DNA of 61,967 nt from Bacillota bacterium. Its GTDB lineage: Bacteria; Bacillota; Clostridia; Lachnospirales; Bianqueaceae. Location: assembly GCA_017442535.1 (NCBI GenBank), contig JAFRZL010000042.1, positions 1-61,967 of the forward strand. The letters are read 5' to 3'. The translations under genes were made by a program, and so were the position numbers. The notes beneath the pieces were generated by a model. The model was given only the letters and a program-made list of their open reading frames with translations, was not told the DNA's origin and did not search any database. This document shows, in pieces, positions 31,068 to 39,361 of this stretch. How positions within the stretch are numbered: the stretch's first letter is position 1; each line of letters begins with the position of its first letter.

Positions 31068-31950
31068 GGCCGGCCTCCTCCTTTCCCGGAAACGCTTCCG
31101 GAGGCAGTTCAAGCGTCATCCGGCCGATTTTGCCGCTGCGGAATTCATCCAGCAGCATGCGTGAAGTCCTCTCCCAGTCGATCCTGCCGCCGCTCAGCTT
31201 AAAGCCGCGGCGGGCCCCGATGGCCTCATGAAGCTCCTCCGCGGTGAGGGAAAGCTCCTCATCGGTTAACCGGTACCGCTCCTGCAGCAGGGAGGCGTAA
31301 CGGGGGCGCACCAGATCCAGGAATTTGACGGATAGCGTATAGATGTCAAGGATATCATCCTGAATGGAACCGATGCAGGCGATTCTGACGCCTACCTCCG
31401 GATCCTCGAATTTGGGCCAGAGAATACCGGGTGTATCCAGAAGCTCGGTCTGTGACCCCAGGCGGATCCACTGCTCGGCCCTGGTCACGCCGGGCTTATT
31501 GCCCGTCCTGGCAGCTTCCGCACGCCCGCTCAGGCGGTTGATCACGGTGGATTTTCCGACATTCGGAATACCCGTTACCATCAGCCGGAGCCTGCGTCCC
31601 TCGCGTCCGCGTTCTCTCTCCCGCTGCAGCTTGTCTCCGCAGAGCTCGAGCGCCAGTGGCTCGATCTGGCGGATACCTTTGCCGTGCAGCGCGTCGATCA
31701 TGACCGTTCCGAAGCCCTGATTCTGATACCATCGGGCCCAGTCCGCCGAGCAGACAGGGTCTGCCAGATCGGCTTTATTCATGGCAATAATGCGGGGACG
31801 CCTGGCCCAGAGCTCGTCCAGATACGGATTCTTGCTGCTGTATGGGATACGGGCGTCGACGACCTCGACCACCAGATCGACCAGCGCTATGCTTTCCTGC
31901 ATCTTGCGCCGGGTTTTGGCCATATGCCCCGGAAACCATTGTATCTCCAT
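31024..31950 (-). CDS. rbgA: Ribosome biogenesis GTPase RbgA (YlqF)
   Basis: A 308-residue circularly permuted GTPase needed for late 50S assembly in Firmicutes. The order G4 (MNKAD, about 57), G1 (GIPNVGKST, about 128), G3 (DTPG) is diagnostic. A C-terminal RNA-binding domain is present. N-terminus [12 protein letters not shown] is family-typical. ATG follows GAGAGG. Upstream lies lepB, 133 bp away with an intervening hairpin. Confidence 0.97.
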   Translation of the reverse strand: MEIQWFPGHMAKTRRKMQESIALVDLVVEVVDARIPYSSKNPYLDELWARRPRIIAMNKADLADPVCSADWARWYQNQGFGTVMIDALHGKGIRQIEPLALELCGDKLQRERERGREGRRLRLMVTGIPNVGKSTVINRLSGRAEAARTGNKPGVTRAEQWIRLGSQTELLDTPGILWPKFEDPEVGVRIACIGSIQDDILDIYTLSVKFLDLVRPRYASLLQERYRLTDEELSLTAEELHEAIGARRGFKLSGGRIDWERTSRMLLDEFRSGKIGRMTLELPPEAFPGKEEAGHAAQDDRGTDPEIS

Positions 31951-32047
31951 ATAATACCTCTCTTCCGGCCGGCAGAAGCATTCTGCGGCCCGCTGTGCCG
32001 CGCAATCATCACGGCCCCACTGCCATAAACGGCCAGTTTACTGAAAT

Positions 32048-32073
32048 GCCCCAGAGGTCATCCCCTCCGGGGC
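32048..32073 (-). terminator. Hairpin between lepB and rbgA
   Basis: A 10-bp stem (32048-32057 with 32064-32073, one mismatch that pairs as G-U in RNA) 10 bp after the lepB stop. Only ATTTC follows on the minus strand, so termination would be partial at best; it may act as an attenuator inside the operon. Confidence 0.45.
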
Positions 32074-32083
32074 ACGGGTATCC

Positions 32084-32950
32084 TTATGTGATTACTTTGA
32101 ACTGACTGAGCGGCCAGTAGCGGAAAGCGGCCTTGCCGACAATCGCGCTGCGCGAAACCGCTCCGACGACCGTATAACGGCTGTCTTTGCTGTTGTCGCG
32201 ATTATCACCCATGACAAAATAACTCTTGTCCGGGACGATAAAGGGGCCGGTCATGTCACCTGTCTTAAGCGTCGGCACGGAGAGATAAGCCGATTCATCA
32301 TAGCGTTTGCCGTTGATATAGACTGAACCGTCGATGATCTCGATCGTATCGCCGGGCATGCCGATGATGCGCTTGATCAAGAGTTCCTCTTCGTTCTTGA
32401 ACTCGTTATACCACTTGAAAACGATGACATCGCCGCGGTGCGGCTCCGTGAAACGATAGATGAATTTGTTCATCAGAACACAGTCGCCGTTGACAAGCGT
32501 CGGAGACATGGAAGAACCGTCCACGGTGCAGTTCTGAGCCACAAAAGTGATCAGCAGCCACACCAGCGCGATCGCGATCAGGATATCTTTGGACCAGATC
32601 AGGACGCCCTTAAAAATCGTCCAGGCCTTGCCGTGCTCTTTGATCTCCATCTCGGTGCTCTGAGCAGGCTTCGCCTTGCGCTTGGCAGAAGACGAGGACT
32701 TCTTGCCGGAAGATTTACCGGAAGATGCCGTGCGGCGGGAAGAAGTCTTAGGCTTGGTGGGTTCGGGTTCCTCTGCGGCGCTCTTATCCTCTTCGAAAAA
32801 GGAATCCAGATAGTCGGATTCGGCGGGCTTGGGCTCTGCAGGCTTGGCCTGCTCGGCTCCGCTCGCGACCGAATCAAAATCAAATTCCAGCAGATCCGAC
32901 AGATTCGCCGTGTCGCGGCCGGAAGCGCGTTTGTTCGTCTGATTATTCAT
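32084..32950 (-). CDS. lepB: Signal peptidase I with long cytoplasmic extension
   Basis: A 288-residue membrane protease that cleaves signal peptides outside the membrane. The catalytic Ser is in SSMSP (about 147), the Lys in KRIIGMPGD (about 192), and MGDNRDNSKDSR is box E. One TM helix (about 115-135) precedes the catalytic part. About 110 residues before the helix are low-complexity and charged (Pro/Glu/Ala, then Ser/Lys/Arg), much longer than in small Bacillus SipS-type enzymes. Start at 32950 follows GAGGATTAAT; the longer in-frame ORF lacks a site. No clear promoter was seen upstream. Confidence 0.95.
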   Translation of the reverse strand: MNNQTNKRASGRDTANLSDLLEFDFDSVASGAEQAKPAEPKPAESDYLDSFFEEDKSAAEEPEPTKPKTSSRRTASSGKSSGKKSSSSAKRKAKPAQSTEMEIKEHGKAWTIFKGVLIWSKDILIAIALVWLLITFVAQNCTVDGSSMSPTLVNGDCVLMNKFIYRFTEPHRGDVIVFKWYNEFKNEEELLIKRIIGMPGDTIEIIDGSVYINGKRYDESAYLSVPTLKTGDMTGPFIVPDKSYFVMGDNRDNSKDSRYTVVGAVSRSAIVGKAAFRYWPLSQFKVIT

Positions 32951-33041
32951 ATTAATCCTCAATCGATCCCTTATATGGTCTGTCCGCATGGCCGCGGGCC
33001 GGTATGTCCGGGCGGATACGCGGATCATTCTCTGAAAAACG

Positions 33042-33068
33042 AAACGGGCAGTTTGCGCCTGCCCGTTT
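33042..33068 (-). terminator. rplS terminator
   Basis: A 10-bp stem AAACGGGCAG/CTGCCCGTTT with a 7-nt loop, followed on the minus strand by CGTTTTTC, 28 bp after the rplS stop. Confidence 0.85.
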
Positions 33069-33096
33069 TGAATTTGCCGAAACCGGAGCGCAAAGA

Positions 33097-33444
33097 TCAG
33101 ATCTTTTCTTTAACCTTTGCCGCCTTACCAACGCGGTCACGCAGATAATACAGTTTCGCACGGCGAACCTTACCTCTGCGAACGACCTCGATATGGTCGA
33201 TCACCGGAGAATGCAGCGGCCAGGTCTTCTCAACGCCGACACCGTAGGACATACGACGAACCGTAAAGGTCTCGCGGATGCCGCCGTTCTGGCGCTTGAT
33301 CACCGTACCCTCAAACATCTGGATACGTTCACGGGCTCCTTCTTTGATGCGGGCGAATACACGAATGGTATCACCGATTCTGAAAGCCGGAATCCCTTCC
33401 TTAAGCTGCTCATTCTCAATCTGACGAATGATTTCCTGATTCAT
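33097..33444 (-). CDS. rplS: 50S ribosomal protein L19
   Basis: A 115-residue ribosomal protein at the 30S-50S interface. Family landmarks [25 protein letters not shown] and [10 protein letters not shown] are present and the length is standard. ATG follows GAGGAGG. It has its own promoter, a structured leader and a terminator, so it is a single-gene unit rather than part of rimM-trmD. Confidence 0.98.
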   Translation of the reverse strand: MNQEIIRQIENEQLKEGIPAFRIGDTIRVFARIKEGARERIQMFEGTVIKRQNGGIRETFTVRRMSYGVGVEKTWPLHSPVIDHIEVVRRGKVRRAKLYYLRDRVGKAAKVKEKI

Positions 33445-33581
33445 AACAAACTCCTCCTCATCATAGCGGCTCTTAATACAGAGTGATCCCGGATCCTCTA
33501 TCGTAACAGCGGAGCGGCCGTAGTAATAGGGGCGCCTCCCGCGGGAGGTCGCCGACTGCCGGCTCTACCGGCAGACTTAAC
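33445..33581 (-). promoter_or_regulatory. Structured 5' leader of rplS, possible L19 autoregulatory leader
   Basis: About 137 nt between promoter and start codon. Two stems are visible: CTGCCGG/CCGGCAG (33556-33562, 33568-33574) and GGCGCCTCCC with GGGAGG-T-CGCC (33531-33553). Firmicute rplS genes often carry an autoregulatory L19 leader; similarity to that RNA is inferred from position only. Confidence 0.35.
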
Positions 33582-33587
33582 AGAAGT

Positions 33588-33616
33588 ATTTTATCACAAG
33601 TCAGGGAAGAATGCAA
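33588..33616 (-). promoter_or_regulatory. rplS promoter
   Basis: Minus strand: -35 TTGCAT (33611-33616), 17 bp, -10 TAAAAT (33588-33593). Confidence 0.75.
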
Positions 33617-33666
33617 GCATTATTTTTATTTTTTGGCAAAAAGCAGGGGCAAAATGTCCCGATAAC

Positions 33667-34623
33667 TTACAGACGTCGTGCGGCCTGGACCACCCAGCCG
33701 ATCCGTTTTTCCTGAAGATCATTATGCAGGCTGCAGTCCGCTCCCAGAATGTATCCGCTGTGGCCGCCCTGCCCGATCAGGGACGCAGTCTCGGCCTCCA
33801 CCTCTTCACGCGAAGCCGTATACAGCAGGCTGCCGGGGCGGTTGTCAAAGCCTCCCCAGACCGTCGCGCCGAAATGCTTCCTGGCTTCTGCAATGTCCAT
33901 AATGTCAATGTATCTGGACCAGCTGATGACTGGAGCATGATAGTCCTCCCAGACCGAGAGGCGGTTTGGGATCTCTTCCCAGGCGCAGAAATGGATCGCA
34001 TTCATTTTGCTGAGTGAATTGGCATAGTGAAGAACCTCCAGATCCGAAGGAGTGACCCAGTCACGGTATTCCTCCGCGGTAAAGCGGTCGACCTCGCCAT
34101 TCTGCACGCTGTAGAAAATACCGTCCACACCGGCCTCCTCGATCAGTCCTTTAACGAGAAGCTTCTGGTCCTCGGCGACCACCCGGCAGGCATACTTCAT
34201 CGCTTCTGGATTCTCGCGGATCAGATTCATCATCATCGGATAGCCGATTTTCAGACGGATGCAGGAAAGAGGGACAAAAACGAGGTACAGGGAGACGCAT
34301 TCCCTGCCCAGGGCTTTTACGACCTTGGCAGTGCGCTCGATCTGTCCGCGGATATGCGGATGATTCGGCCCGAGCGGCTCGATCTTAAACAGATCCTCCG
34401 CATGCCCGATCCCGTCCAGTACAGGTGATGGCCAGGTAAAATACTTATCTCCGGAAAGCTTCATGAAATCCACGTCGGTCCTGCGGTAGAAGCCTGCCTG
34501 ATACTCCGCGAACAAATCATCGTCAACCCAGTATCTGCTCGGCACATGCGTCCACATGCAGACCGGAACATGATCCGTCTCCCGGCCCATAAAAGCCGCT
34601 GTTACACGTTCTCTTTTGTTCAT
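33667..34623 (-). CDS. Uroporphyrinogen decarboxylase-family protein
   Basis: A 318-residue TIM-barrel protein of the URO-D superfamily (N-terminus MNKRERVTAAFMGRETDHVPV is typical). The superfamily includes true heme-pathway decarboxylases and MtaA/MtbA-type methyltransferases. The heme-enzyme N-terminal substrate motif is not apparent, and no heme genes are nearby, so a methyltransferase-like or sugar/aromatic-metabolism role is more likely (inference). ATG follows AAGGAG. It is 26 bp after the DUF3267 gene and probably shares the rimM-trmD transcript. Confidence 0.82.
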   Translation of the reverse strand: MNKRERVTAAFMGRETDHVPVCMWTHVPSRYWVDDDLFAEYQAGFYRRTDVDFMKLSGDKYFTWPSPVLDGIGHAEDLFKIEPLGPNHPHIRGQIERTAKVVKALGRECVSLYLVFVPLSCIRLKIGYPMMMNLIRENPEAMKYACRVVAEDQKLLVKGLIEEAGVDGIFYSVQNGEVDRFTAEEYRDWVTPSDLEVLHYANSLSKMNAIHFCAWEEIPNRLSVWEDYHAPVISWSRYIDIMDIAEARKHFGATVWGGFDNRPGSLLYTASREEVEAETASLIGQGGHSGYILGADCSLHNDLQEKRIGWVVQAARRL

Positions 34624-34649
34624 CAGAATACGCTCCTTATGGATTTATA

Positions 34650-35258
34650 TTACTTTTTGCCTAAGTTGTCAGGCATGTACCAGTATGAATGCATCCCGCT
34701 CATATAGCAGAGTCCGCCCTTTGGCACCTGCCTCAGCGCATTATAAATATTTATATAGTCCCCGGCGCCGCTTCCAATTGCGATCGCACCGAAGAAGCCG
34801 AACCACACGGGCAGTCCGAAAGCGAAATACGCAATATACGGAATAAAGCCGAAAACGATATTCGGCAGAATCGACATAAAGACAAAGCGTGCCTTGCTCA
34901 TGGATTCCGTACCCACCACAAAGGCCATGCCCTTCTTTAGATAAGTAAAGAAATACACTTCTTCGCGAAAGCAGCTCGCGTGCAGCAGTTCGTGGATCGG
35001 CACCGAGGCCAGATAAACTGCCACCAGGATCAGCATATTCCTTGCGAAATAAAAGGGGTCGTTATGGGCCGCGGCCGTAAAGAGCGGATTAAACAGAGGG
35101 ATCATGAGTATGATCATGAGCACGCCTCCGAGAACATTCGCGACAACAGCCAGCTTTTTCATACTGTCAAATTCGCGGAACTGGACCGCGCCTTCCACCT
35201 CTCGCTTGGGAAGCTTCTCCAGGTCGCCGTCGAACTCTCTCATAAACTTAAGCTTCAT
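34650..35258 (-). CDS. DUF3267 putative zinc metallopeptidase, membrane protein
   Basis: A 202-residue integral membrane protein with about four TM helices and the zincin motif HELLH (about residues 88-92) in VPIHELLHASCF, matching DUF3267. Putative intramembrane or membrane-bound protease; substrate unknown. Start at 35258 chosen because GGAGG lies 5 nt ahead; the ORF extends upstream without a site. It follows trmD by 70 bp without an obvious promoter. Confidence 0.85.
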   Translation of the reverse strand: MKLKFMREFDGDLEKLPKREVEGAVQFREFDSMKKLAVVANVLGGVLMIILMIPLFNPLFTAAAHNDPFYFARNMLILVAVYLASVPIHELLHASCFREEVYFFTYLKKGMAFVVGTESMSKARFVFMSILPNIVFGFIPYIAYFAFGLPVWFGFFGAIAIGSGAGDYINIYNALRQVPKGGLCYMSGMHSYWYMPDNLGKK

Positions 35259-35328
35259 TTTTGCCTCCACGATAAATGTATCCTGTACCAATTGAAAGGC
35301 GAGTGCTACTAAACGTTCCGATATGAAT

Positions 35329-36108
35329 CTACTCAGAAGAAGGCCCGTATTCTTCGGATTCTGCCAGCAGCCTTCGGTAAATCTTTGCCTCTTCCTTACT
35401 CATCCGCGCAGGGTCGATCAGATCGGGACGTTTCCGCATCGTGGTACGCATGGATTGCTCCAGCCTCCACTTGCGGATATTCTCATGATGGCCTGAAAGA
35501 AGAACTTCGGGGACCTCCCTGCCATGGTATTCGCGCGGTCTGGTGAACTGGGGATACTCAAGATACATTCCGGAGAATGACTCATCCTCGGCGGAGTCGT
35601 CGTTGCCGAGTACCCCCGGCACCAAGCGCGAAACCGCGTCCATGACCACCAGTGCGGGCAGTTCTCCGCCTGTCAGGACATAATCGCCGATGGAGATCTC
35701 ATCCGTGACGATCTCATCGATCACGCGCTGGTCGATCCCTTCATAGTGGCCGCAGAGCAGGATCAGATCCTCCTCAGCCGCCAGTTCCCGCGCGATTTCC
35801 TGCGAAAAAGGCCTGCCCGCAGGCGTCATAAAGACGACACGGGTTTTGCGAATACCCTCTCCCTGTTCGGATGCGATCTTCTGCGAAACCGCTTCCCAGG
35901 CCTCGTACACCGGAGGAGCCTGCATCACCATGCCCGCTCCGCCGCCGAACGGTGCGTCGTCCACGTGAAGCTGCTTATTGTGCGAAAAATCCCGGATATT
36001 GACTGCCTCCACACGGATCAGCCCGTCCGCGATGGCTCTCCCCAGGATGCTGTGGGAGACGCCCTGCAGGATCATTTCCGGAAAAAGAGTCAGTACGTGA
36101 AATCTCAT
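35329..36108 (-). CDS. trmD: tRNA (guanine-N1)-methyltransferase TrmD
   Basis: A 259-residue SPOUT methyltransferase making m1G37 in tRNAs. MRFHVLTLFPEM start, PFGGGAGMVM, LLCGHYEGIDQRV and the knot region IGDYVLTGGELPALVV are family signatures. The ATG overlaps the rimM stop (ATGA), so translation is coupled. Confidence 0.98.
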   Translation of the reverse strand: MRFHVLTLFPEMILQGVSHSILGRAIADGLIRVEAVNIRDFSHNKQLHVDDAPFGGGAGMVMQAPPVYEAWEAVSQKIASEQGEGIRKTRVVFMTPAGRPFSQEIARELAAEEDLILLCGHYEGIDQRVIDEIVTDEISIGDYVLTGGELPALVVMDAVSRLVPGVLGNDDSAEDESFSGMYLEYPQFTRPREYHGREVPEVLLSGHHENIRKWRLEQSMRTTMRKRPDLIDPARMSKEEAKIYRRLLAESEEYGPSSE

Positions 36109-36632
36109 ACCGGATCACCGTCCCTCAGTCCGGGCAGCAGATGCACTGTGATCAGATCCTGTTCCAGATCCACTCCCACCAGACAGTCGCGGATAAAGGG
36201 AATCAGGAGTTCTTCACCATCCTTTACTGCCACCATTACATAATTGCTGCCGGTCTCCATCATCTCCTCCACAATGCCCAGGTCTTCACCTTCGTCCGAG
36301 ACGATCCGCATCCCGATCAGATCCGCCACATAGTACTCGTTTTCCTCAAGAGGAAGCGCGTCCTTGCGCCCGACCCAGAGAGACCGGTCTTTCAGCGTCT
36401 CGGCTGTATTGCGGTCGTTAATGCCCTCGAATTCCAGCAGAACCATGTTTTTCTGGAAAGCTACGCGGCGCAGGCGGTAGGTTCCGGCAATGTCGTCCGA
36501 GCCGGGCAAACTGTAATAAACCTCTTTGATCCGCTGAAAGCGGGACGGATCATCCGTCACAGGATAAACGCGAACACCGCCGCGGATCCCGTGGGCCGCC
36601 GTTATAATCCCTACGCGAAAAAACTGCTGCAT
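36105..36632 (-). CDS. rimM: 16S rRNA processing protein RimM
   Basis: A 175-residue 30S maturation factor. N-terminal RimM barrel (RVGIITAAHGIRGGVRVYP) and C-terminal PRC barrel (YYVADLIGM...IPFIRDCLVGVDLEQ). ATG follows AAAAGGAG. First gene of a unit with its own promoter, separated from khpA by a terminator. Confidence 0.97.
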   Translation of the reverse strand: MQQFFRVGIITAAHGIRGGVRVYPVTDDPSRFQRIKEVYYSLPGSDDIAGTYRLRRVAFQKNMVLLEFEGINDRNTAETLKDRSLWVGRKDALPLEENEYYVADLIGMRIVSDEGEDLGIVEEMMETGSNYVMVAVKDGEELLIPFIRDCLVGVDLEQDLITVHLLPGLRDGDPV

Positions 36633-36733
36633 CGATCTTTACTCCTTTTCATCTCCTGAGAGCCGTATCCATTATGACCGTACACCTTACCGCGATCTAT
36701 CCAGGCCGGTCCGCACTTCTCATTAACATTAGT

Positions 36734-36762
36734 ATTATATCATGCTCCGGCCGCTTACGCAA
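36734..36762 (-). promoter_or_regulatory. rimM-trmD promoter
   Basis: Minus strand: -35 TTGCGT (36757-36762), 17 bp, -10 TATAAT (36734-36739), giving a leader of about 95 nt. Confidence 0.75.
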
Positions 36763-36784
36763 GCCTTTCCGGATATACAAAAAC

Positions 36785-36807
36785 CCCGCCTCCCTTCCTG
36801 AGGCGGG
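36785..36807 (-). terminator. Terminator after khpA
   Basis: An 8-bp stem CCCGCCTC/GAGGCGGG with a 7-nt loop followed on the minus strand by GTTTTTG. It splits the classical ffh-rpsP-khpA-rimM-trmD string into two units. Confidence 0.88.
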
Positions 36808-36855
36808 ATGCGTCAGACGCAGCCGGCCGCATAGCAGCGGGATCGGGGCTTTTCC

Positions 36856-37083
36856 TTAAATGATGTCGATAATAATCTTCTCGTCCGTCTTCATACCGGC
36901 TGCCTTGACAACCGTACGGATCGCGCGGGCAATGCGTCCCTGCTTGCCGATCACCTTGCCCATATCGGACTCGGCGACCTTGAGCTCCAGATGCACAGTG
37001 TCGTCCTTCAGCGTCTCGTTGACAACAACTTCTTCGGGATGATCCACTAAAGCCCTTGCAATCATCTCAACAAGTTCCTTCAC
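36856..37083 (-). CDS. khpA: KH-domain RNA-binding protein KhpA
   Basis: A 75-residue single KH-domain protein with the GxxG loop in GKVIGKQGRIARAIR. It partners with KhpB and affects cell division and RNA in Firmicutes (family knowledge). The start is GTG at 37083 behind AGGAGG; the longer ORF to 37164 runs into rpsP and has no site. Gap to rpsP is 11 bp. Confidence 0.93.
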   Translation of the reverse strand: MKELVEMIARALVDHPEEVVVNETLKDDTVHLELKVAESDMGKVIGKQGRIARAIRTVVKAAGMKTDEKIIIDII

Positions 37084-37094
37084 GGCGTACCTCC

Positions 37095-37334
37095 TTAGTT
37101 GATGCCGGCAGTCTTCATCAGCATCTGCACTGATTCGGTCGGCTGAGCGCCCTGGGCCAGCCACTTCTTCGCCTTCTCCTCGTCAATCTTGATTACAATG
37201 GGATTCTTAGTAGGATCATAATAACCGATTTCCTCGATGAAACGTCCGTCACGCGGAGAACGCTCGTCAGCAACGACTACACGGTAAAAAGGATTGCCCT
37301 TGGAACCCATTCTTCTCAGTCTGATCTTAACCAT
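37095..37334 (-). CDS. rpsP: 30S ribosomal protein S16
   Basis: A 79-residue protein; [20 protein letters not shown] and [14 protein letters not shown] are diagnostic. The start ATG at 37334 follows GAGG at 8 nt; the GTG at 37343 overlaps that site. Confidence 0.97.
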   Translation of the reverse strand: MVKIRLRRMGSKGNPFYRVVVADERSPRDGRFIEEIGYYDPTKNPIVIKIDEEKAKKWLAQGAQPTESVQMLMKTAGIN

Positions 37335-37404
37335 TCTTGTCACCTCATATGTTGATTTTAGTATTTATGAAACCCTGCCCTGCAGGTGATCCATCAAGTG
37401 AATG

Positions 37405-37431
37405 CGGGACGGATCTGAGATCCGAATCCCG
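37405..37431 (-). other. Hairpin between ffh and rpsP
   Basis: An interrupted 11-bp inverted repeat CGGGA-CGGATC/GATCCG-AA-TCCCG directly after the ffh stop. No U-run follows, so it is more likely a processing or stability element than a terminator. Confidence 0.45.
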
Positions 37432-37433
37432 GC

Positions 37434-38813
37434 TTAAAAACCGAAGGGATTCTTGCCGCCTCCAAGGCCGCCGAAGCCTCCGAAACCGCCGAAGCGTTTG
37501 CGTTTGCCCTTGCCTTTGACCATGCCGGTCATCTGCTTCATCATGCTCTTGCCCTGTTCGAACTGCTTCAGCATCTGATTCAGTTCCTGGATCGTGACGC
37601 CCGCTCCGCGCACGATACGGCGCTTGCGGGACGCGTCCAGCAGCTGGGGATTGCGCCTCTCACGCGGGGTCATGGAATTGATCATGGCCTCCACTCGTTT
37701 GAAAGCGCCCTCGTCGATATCCGTGTCCTTGATCTTGCCGGACATACCCGGAATCATCTGCAGCAGATCGGACATATTACCCATCTTTTGAACGGATTTG
37801 AGCTGATCCAGATAATCCTCCAGATTGAAATCATTGGACATCATACGCTGGGTCATCTTCTCAGCCATATCCTGATCAAAAGCCTCCTGGGCTTTTTCGA
37901 TCATGCTGAGCACGTCTCCCATTCCAAGGATACGGGAGGCCATGCGGTCCGGGTAGAAGGGCTCGATATCCGTGACTTTCTCGCCAACGCCGGCGAACTT
38001 AATGGGTTTGCCGGTTACCGCACGGATCGAAATCGCGGCGCCGCCGCGGGTATCGCCGTCCAGTTTGGTCAGAATGACACCGGTGATCTCAACCATCTCG
38101 TCAAACTGCCTGGCGACGGTGACCGCGTCCTGACCGGTCATGGCGTCCACGACCAGCAGCGTCTCGGACGGATGTGTGTTGTCGCGGATGCGGCAGATCT
38201 CATCCATCATGACTTCGTCGACATGCAGACGACCGGCAGTATCCAGGATCACAATGCCGCAATCGTTCTCGGAAGCGTACTGAACGCCCCGTCTGGCGAT
38301 TTCGACCGGATCCACATTCGTCCCCAGATCAAAGACCGGTACGCCAACACTCTCACCCACAATACGCAGCTGCTTGGCCGCGGCGGGACGATAGATATCG
38401 CAGGCAACCAGCAAAGGCTTCTTGCCCTGCTTCTTAAGATACCCGGCAAGCTTGGCCGCCATGGTCGTCTTACCTGCACCCTGCAGACCCAGAAGCATGA
38501 TCACGGTGGGCGGCTTGCTGCTGTAATGGATGGTCGTATTCTCCTCATCACCCAGCAGGTGGATCAATTCGTCATTCACGATCTTAATGACCTGCTGACC
38601 GGGCGTCAGGCTTGCCAGAACGTCCTGACCGGTTGCTCTGGATTCCACCGTCTTGACGAAATCCTTGACGACCTTAAAGTTGACGTCGGCCTCCAGAAGC
38701 GCCAGTTTAACTTCGCGGAGAGCGTCCTTCACGTCCTTTTCCGTTAATACTCCTTTGCTGCGGAGCTTTTTGAAGACATCCTGCAGCTTGCTACTGATTC
38801 CTTCAAATGCCAT
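37434..38813 (-). CDS. ffh: Signal recognition particle protein Ffh
   Basis: A 459-residue SRP54 GTPase that targets nascent membrane and exported proteins. N domain, G domain (GLQGAGKTT, DTAGRLH, TKLDGD) and methionine-rich M domain (MMSNDF, MGNMSDLLQMIPGM) are all present. It ends in a short Gly/Phe-rich tail (FGGFGGFGGLGGG). ATG follows AAAGGAGG. 29 bp after ylxM. Confidence 0.98.
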   Translation of the reverse strand: MAFEGISSKLQDVFKKLRSKGVLTEKDVKDALREVKLALLEADVNFKVVKDFVKTVESRATGQDVLASLTPGQQVIKIVNDELIHLLGDEENTTIHYSSKPPTVIMLLGLQGAGKTTMAAKLAGYLKKQGKKPLLVACDIYRPAAAKQLRIVGESVGVPVFDLGTNVDPVEIARRGVQYASENDCGIVILDTAGRLHVDEVMMDEICRIRDNTHPSETLLVVDAMTGQDAVTVARQFDEMVEITGVILTKLDGDTRGGAAISIRAVTGKPIKFAGVGEKVTDIEPFYPDRMASRILGMGDVLSMIEKAQEAFDQDMAEKMTQRMMSNDFNLEDYLDQLKSVQKMGNMSDLLQMIPGMSGKIKDTDIDEGAFKRVEAMINSMTPRERRNPQLLDASRKRRIVRGAGVTIQELNQMLKQFEQGKSMMKQMTGMVKGKGKRKRFGGFGGFGGLGGGKNPFGF

Positions 38814-38842
38814 GAAAGGCCCTCCTTTCTGAATGATAGAGG

Positions 38843-39205
38843 TTATACGTCCGCCCTGAGCGACCGGGTCTCCTGCTCGATCTCGGCCAGGATCTCCTTC
38901 ACCCCATCGGGCAGCTGATCCTCCATCCTGCAGATCCGTTCGAGCAGAGAGCCTACCCTGCCAAAACGTTCCTCCTGATGCAGAAAACGCTCCACCAGAT
39001 GCAGCCGTTCCTCGTACCCGCGCAGCTTGTTCTCGCTGCGGCGGATCAGGTCATGCACAGCGGCACGGCTGGTACCCCGGGAGGCAGCTATCTCAGCCAG
39101 AGAAAGATCCTCGAAATAGTACATCTGCAGGATCTGCTGCTGATCCTCGGTAAGCAAGGCTCCGTAAAAATCATACAGTCTGCCGCTCTCTAAGAGATCT
39201 TTCAT
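38843..39205 (-). CDS. ylxM: YlxM/p13-like DNA-binding protein
   Basis: A 120-residue sigma-70 region-4-like helix-turn-helix protein (LTEDQQQILQMYYFEDLSLAEIA..., split here at the HTH SRAAVHDLIRRSE). It customarily precedes ffh and may modulate SRP function (family knowledge). ATG follows GGGAGGG. First gene of the ylxM-ffh-rpsP-khpA unit. Confidence 0.92.
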   Translation of the reverse strand: MKDLLESGRLYDFYGALLTEDQQQILQMYYFEDLSLAEIAASRGTSRAAVHDLIRRSENKLRGYEERLHLVERFLHQEERFGRVGSLLERICRMEDQLPDGVKEILAEIEQETRSLRADV

Positions 39206-39251
39206 CCTAGTCCCTCCCTGCCGTCAAGCATTTCTCCTTGACAGCTTGACC

Positions 39252-39280
39252 AGTATAACATGCTTTTGTGTGCTTGTCAA
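39252..39280 (-). promoter_or_regulatory. ylxM-ffh-rpsP-khpA promoter
   Basis: Minus strand: -35 TTGACA (39275-39280), 17 bp, -10 TATACT (39252-39257), nearly consensus. Divergent from the promoter at 39299. Confidence 0.85.
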
Positions 39281-39298
39281 GCGTCCCTGTAAAAATAT

Positions 39299-39327
39299 TT
39301 GCATATTTCGGCGATTTATTTTATAAT
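39299..39327 (+). promoter_or_regulatory. Promoter of hydroxyacid-dehydrogenase-like gene
   Basis: -35 TTGCAT (39299-39304), 17 bp, -10 TATAAT (39322-39327), about 34 bp before the start. Confidence 0.8.
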
Positions 39328-39361
39328 GCAGGCAGAGACTGTTACAAAGGAGGTCGCATCG

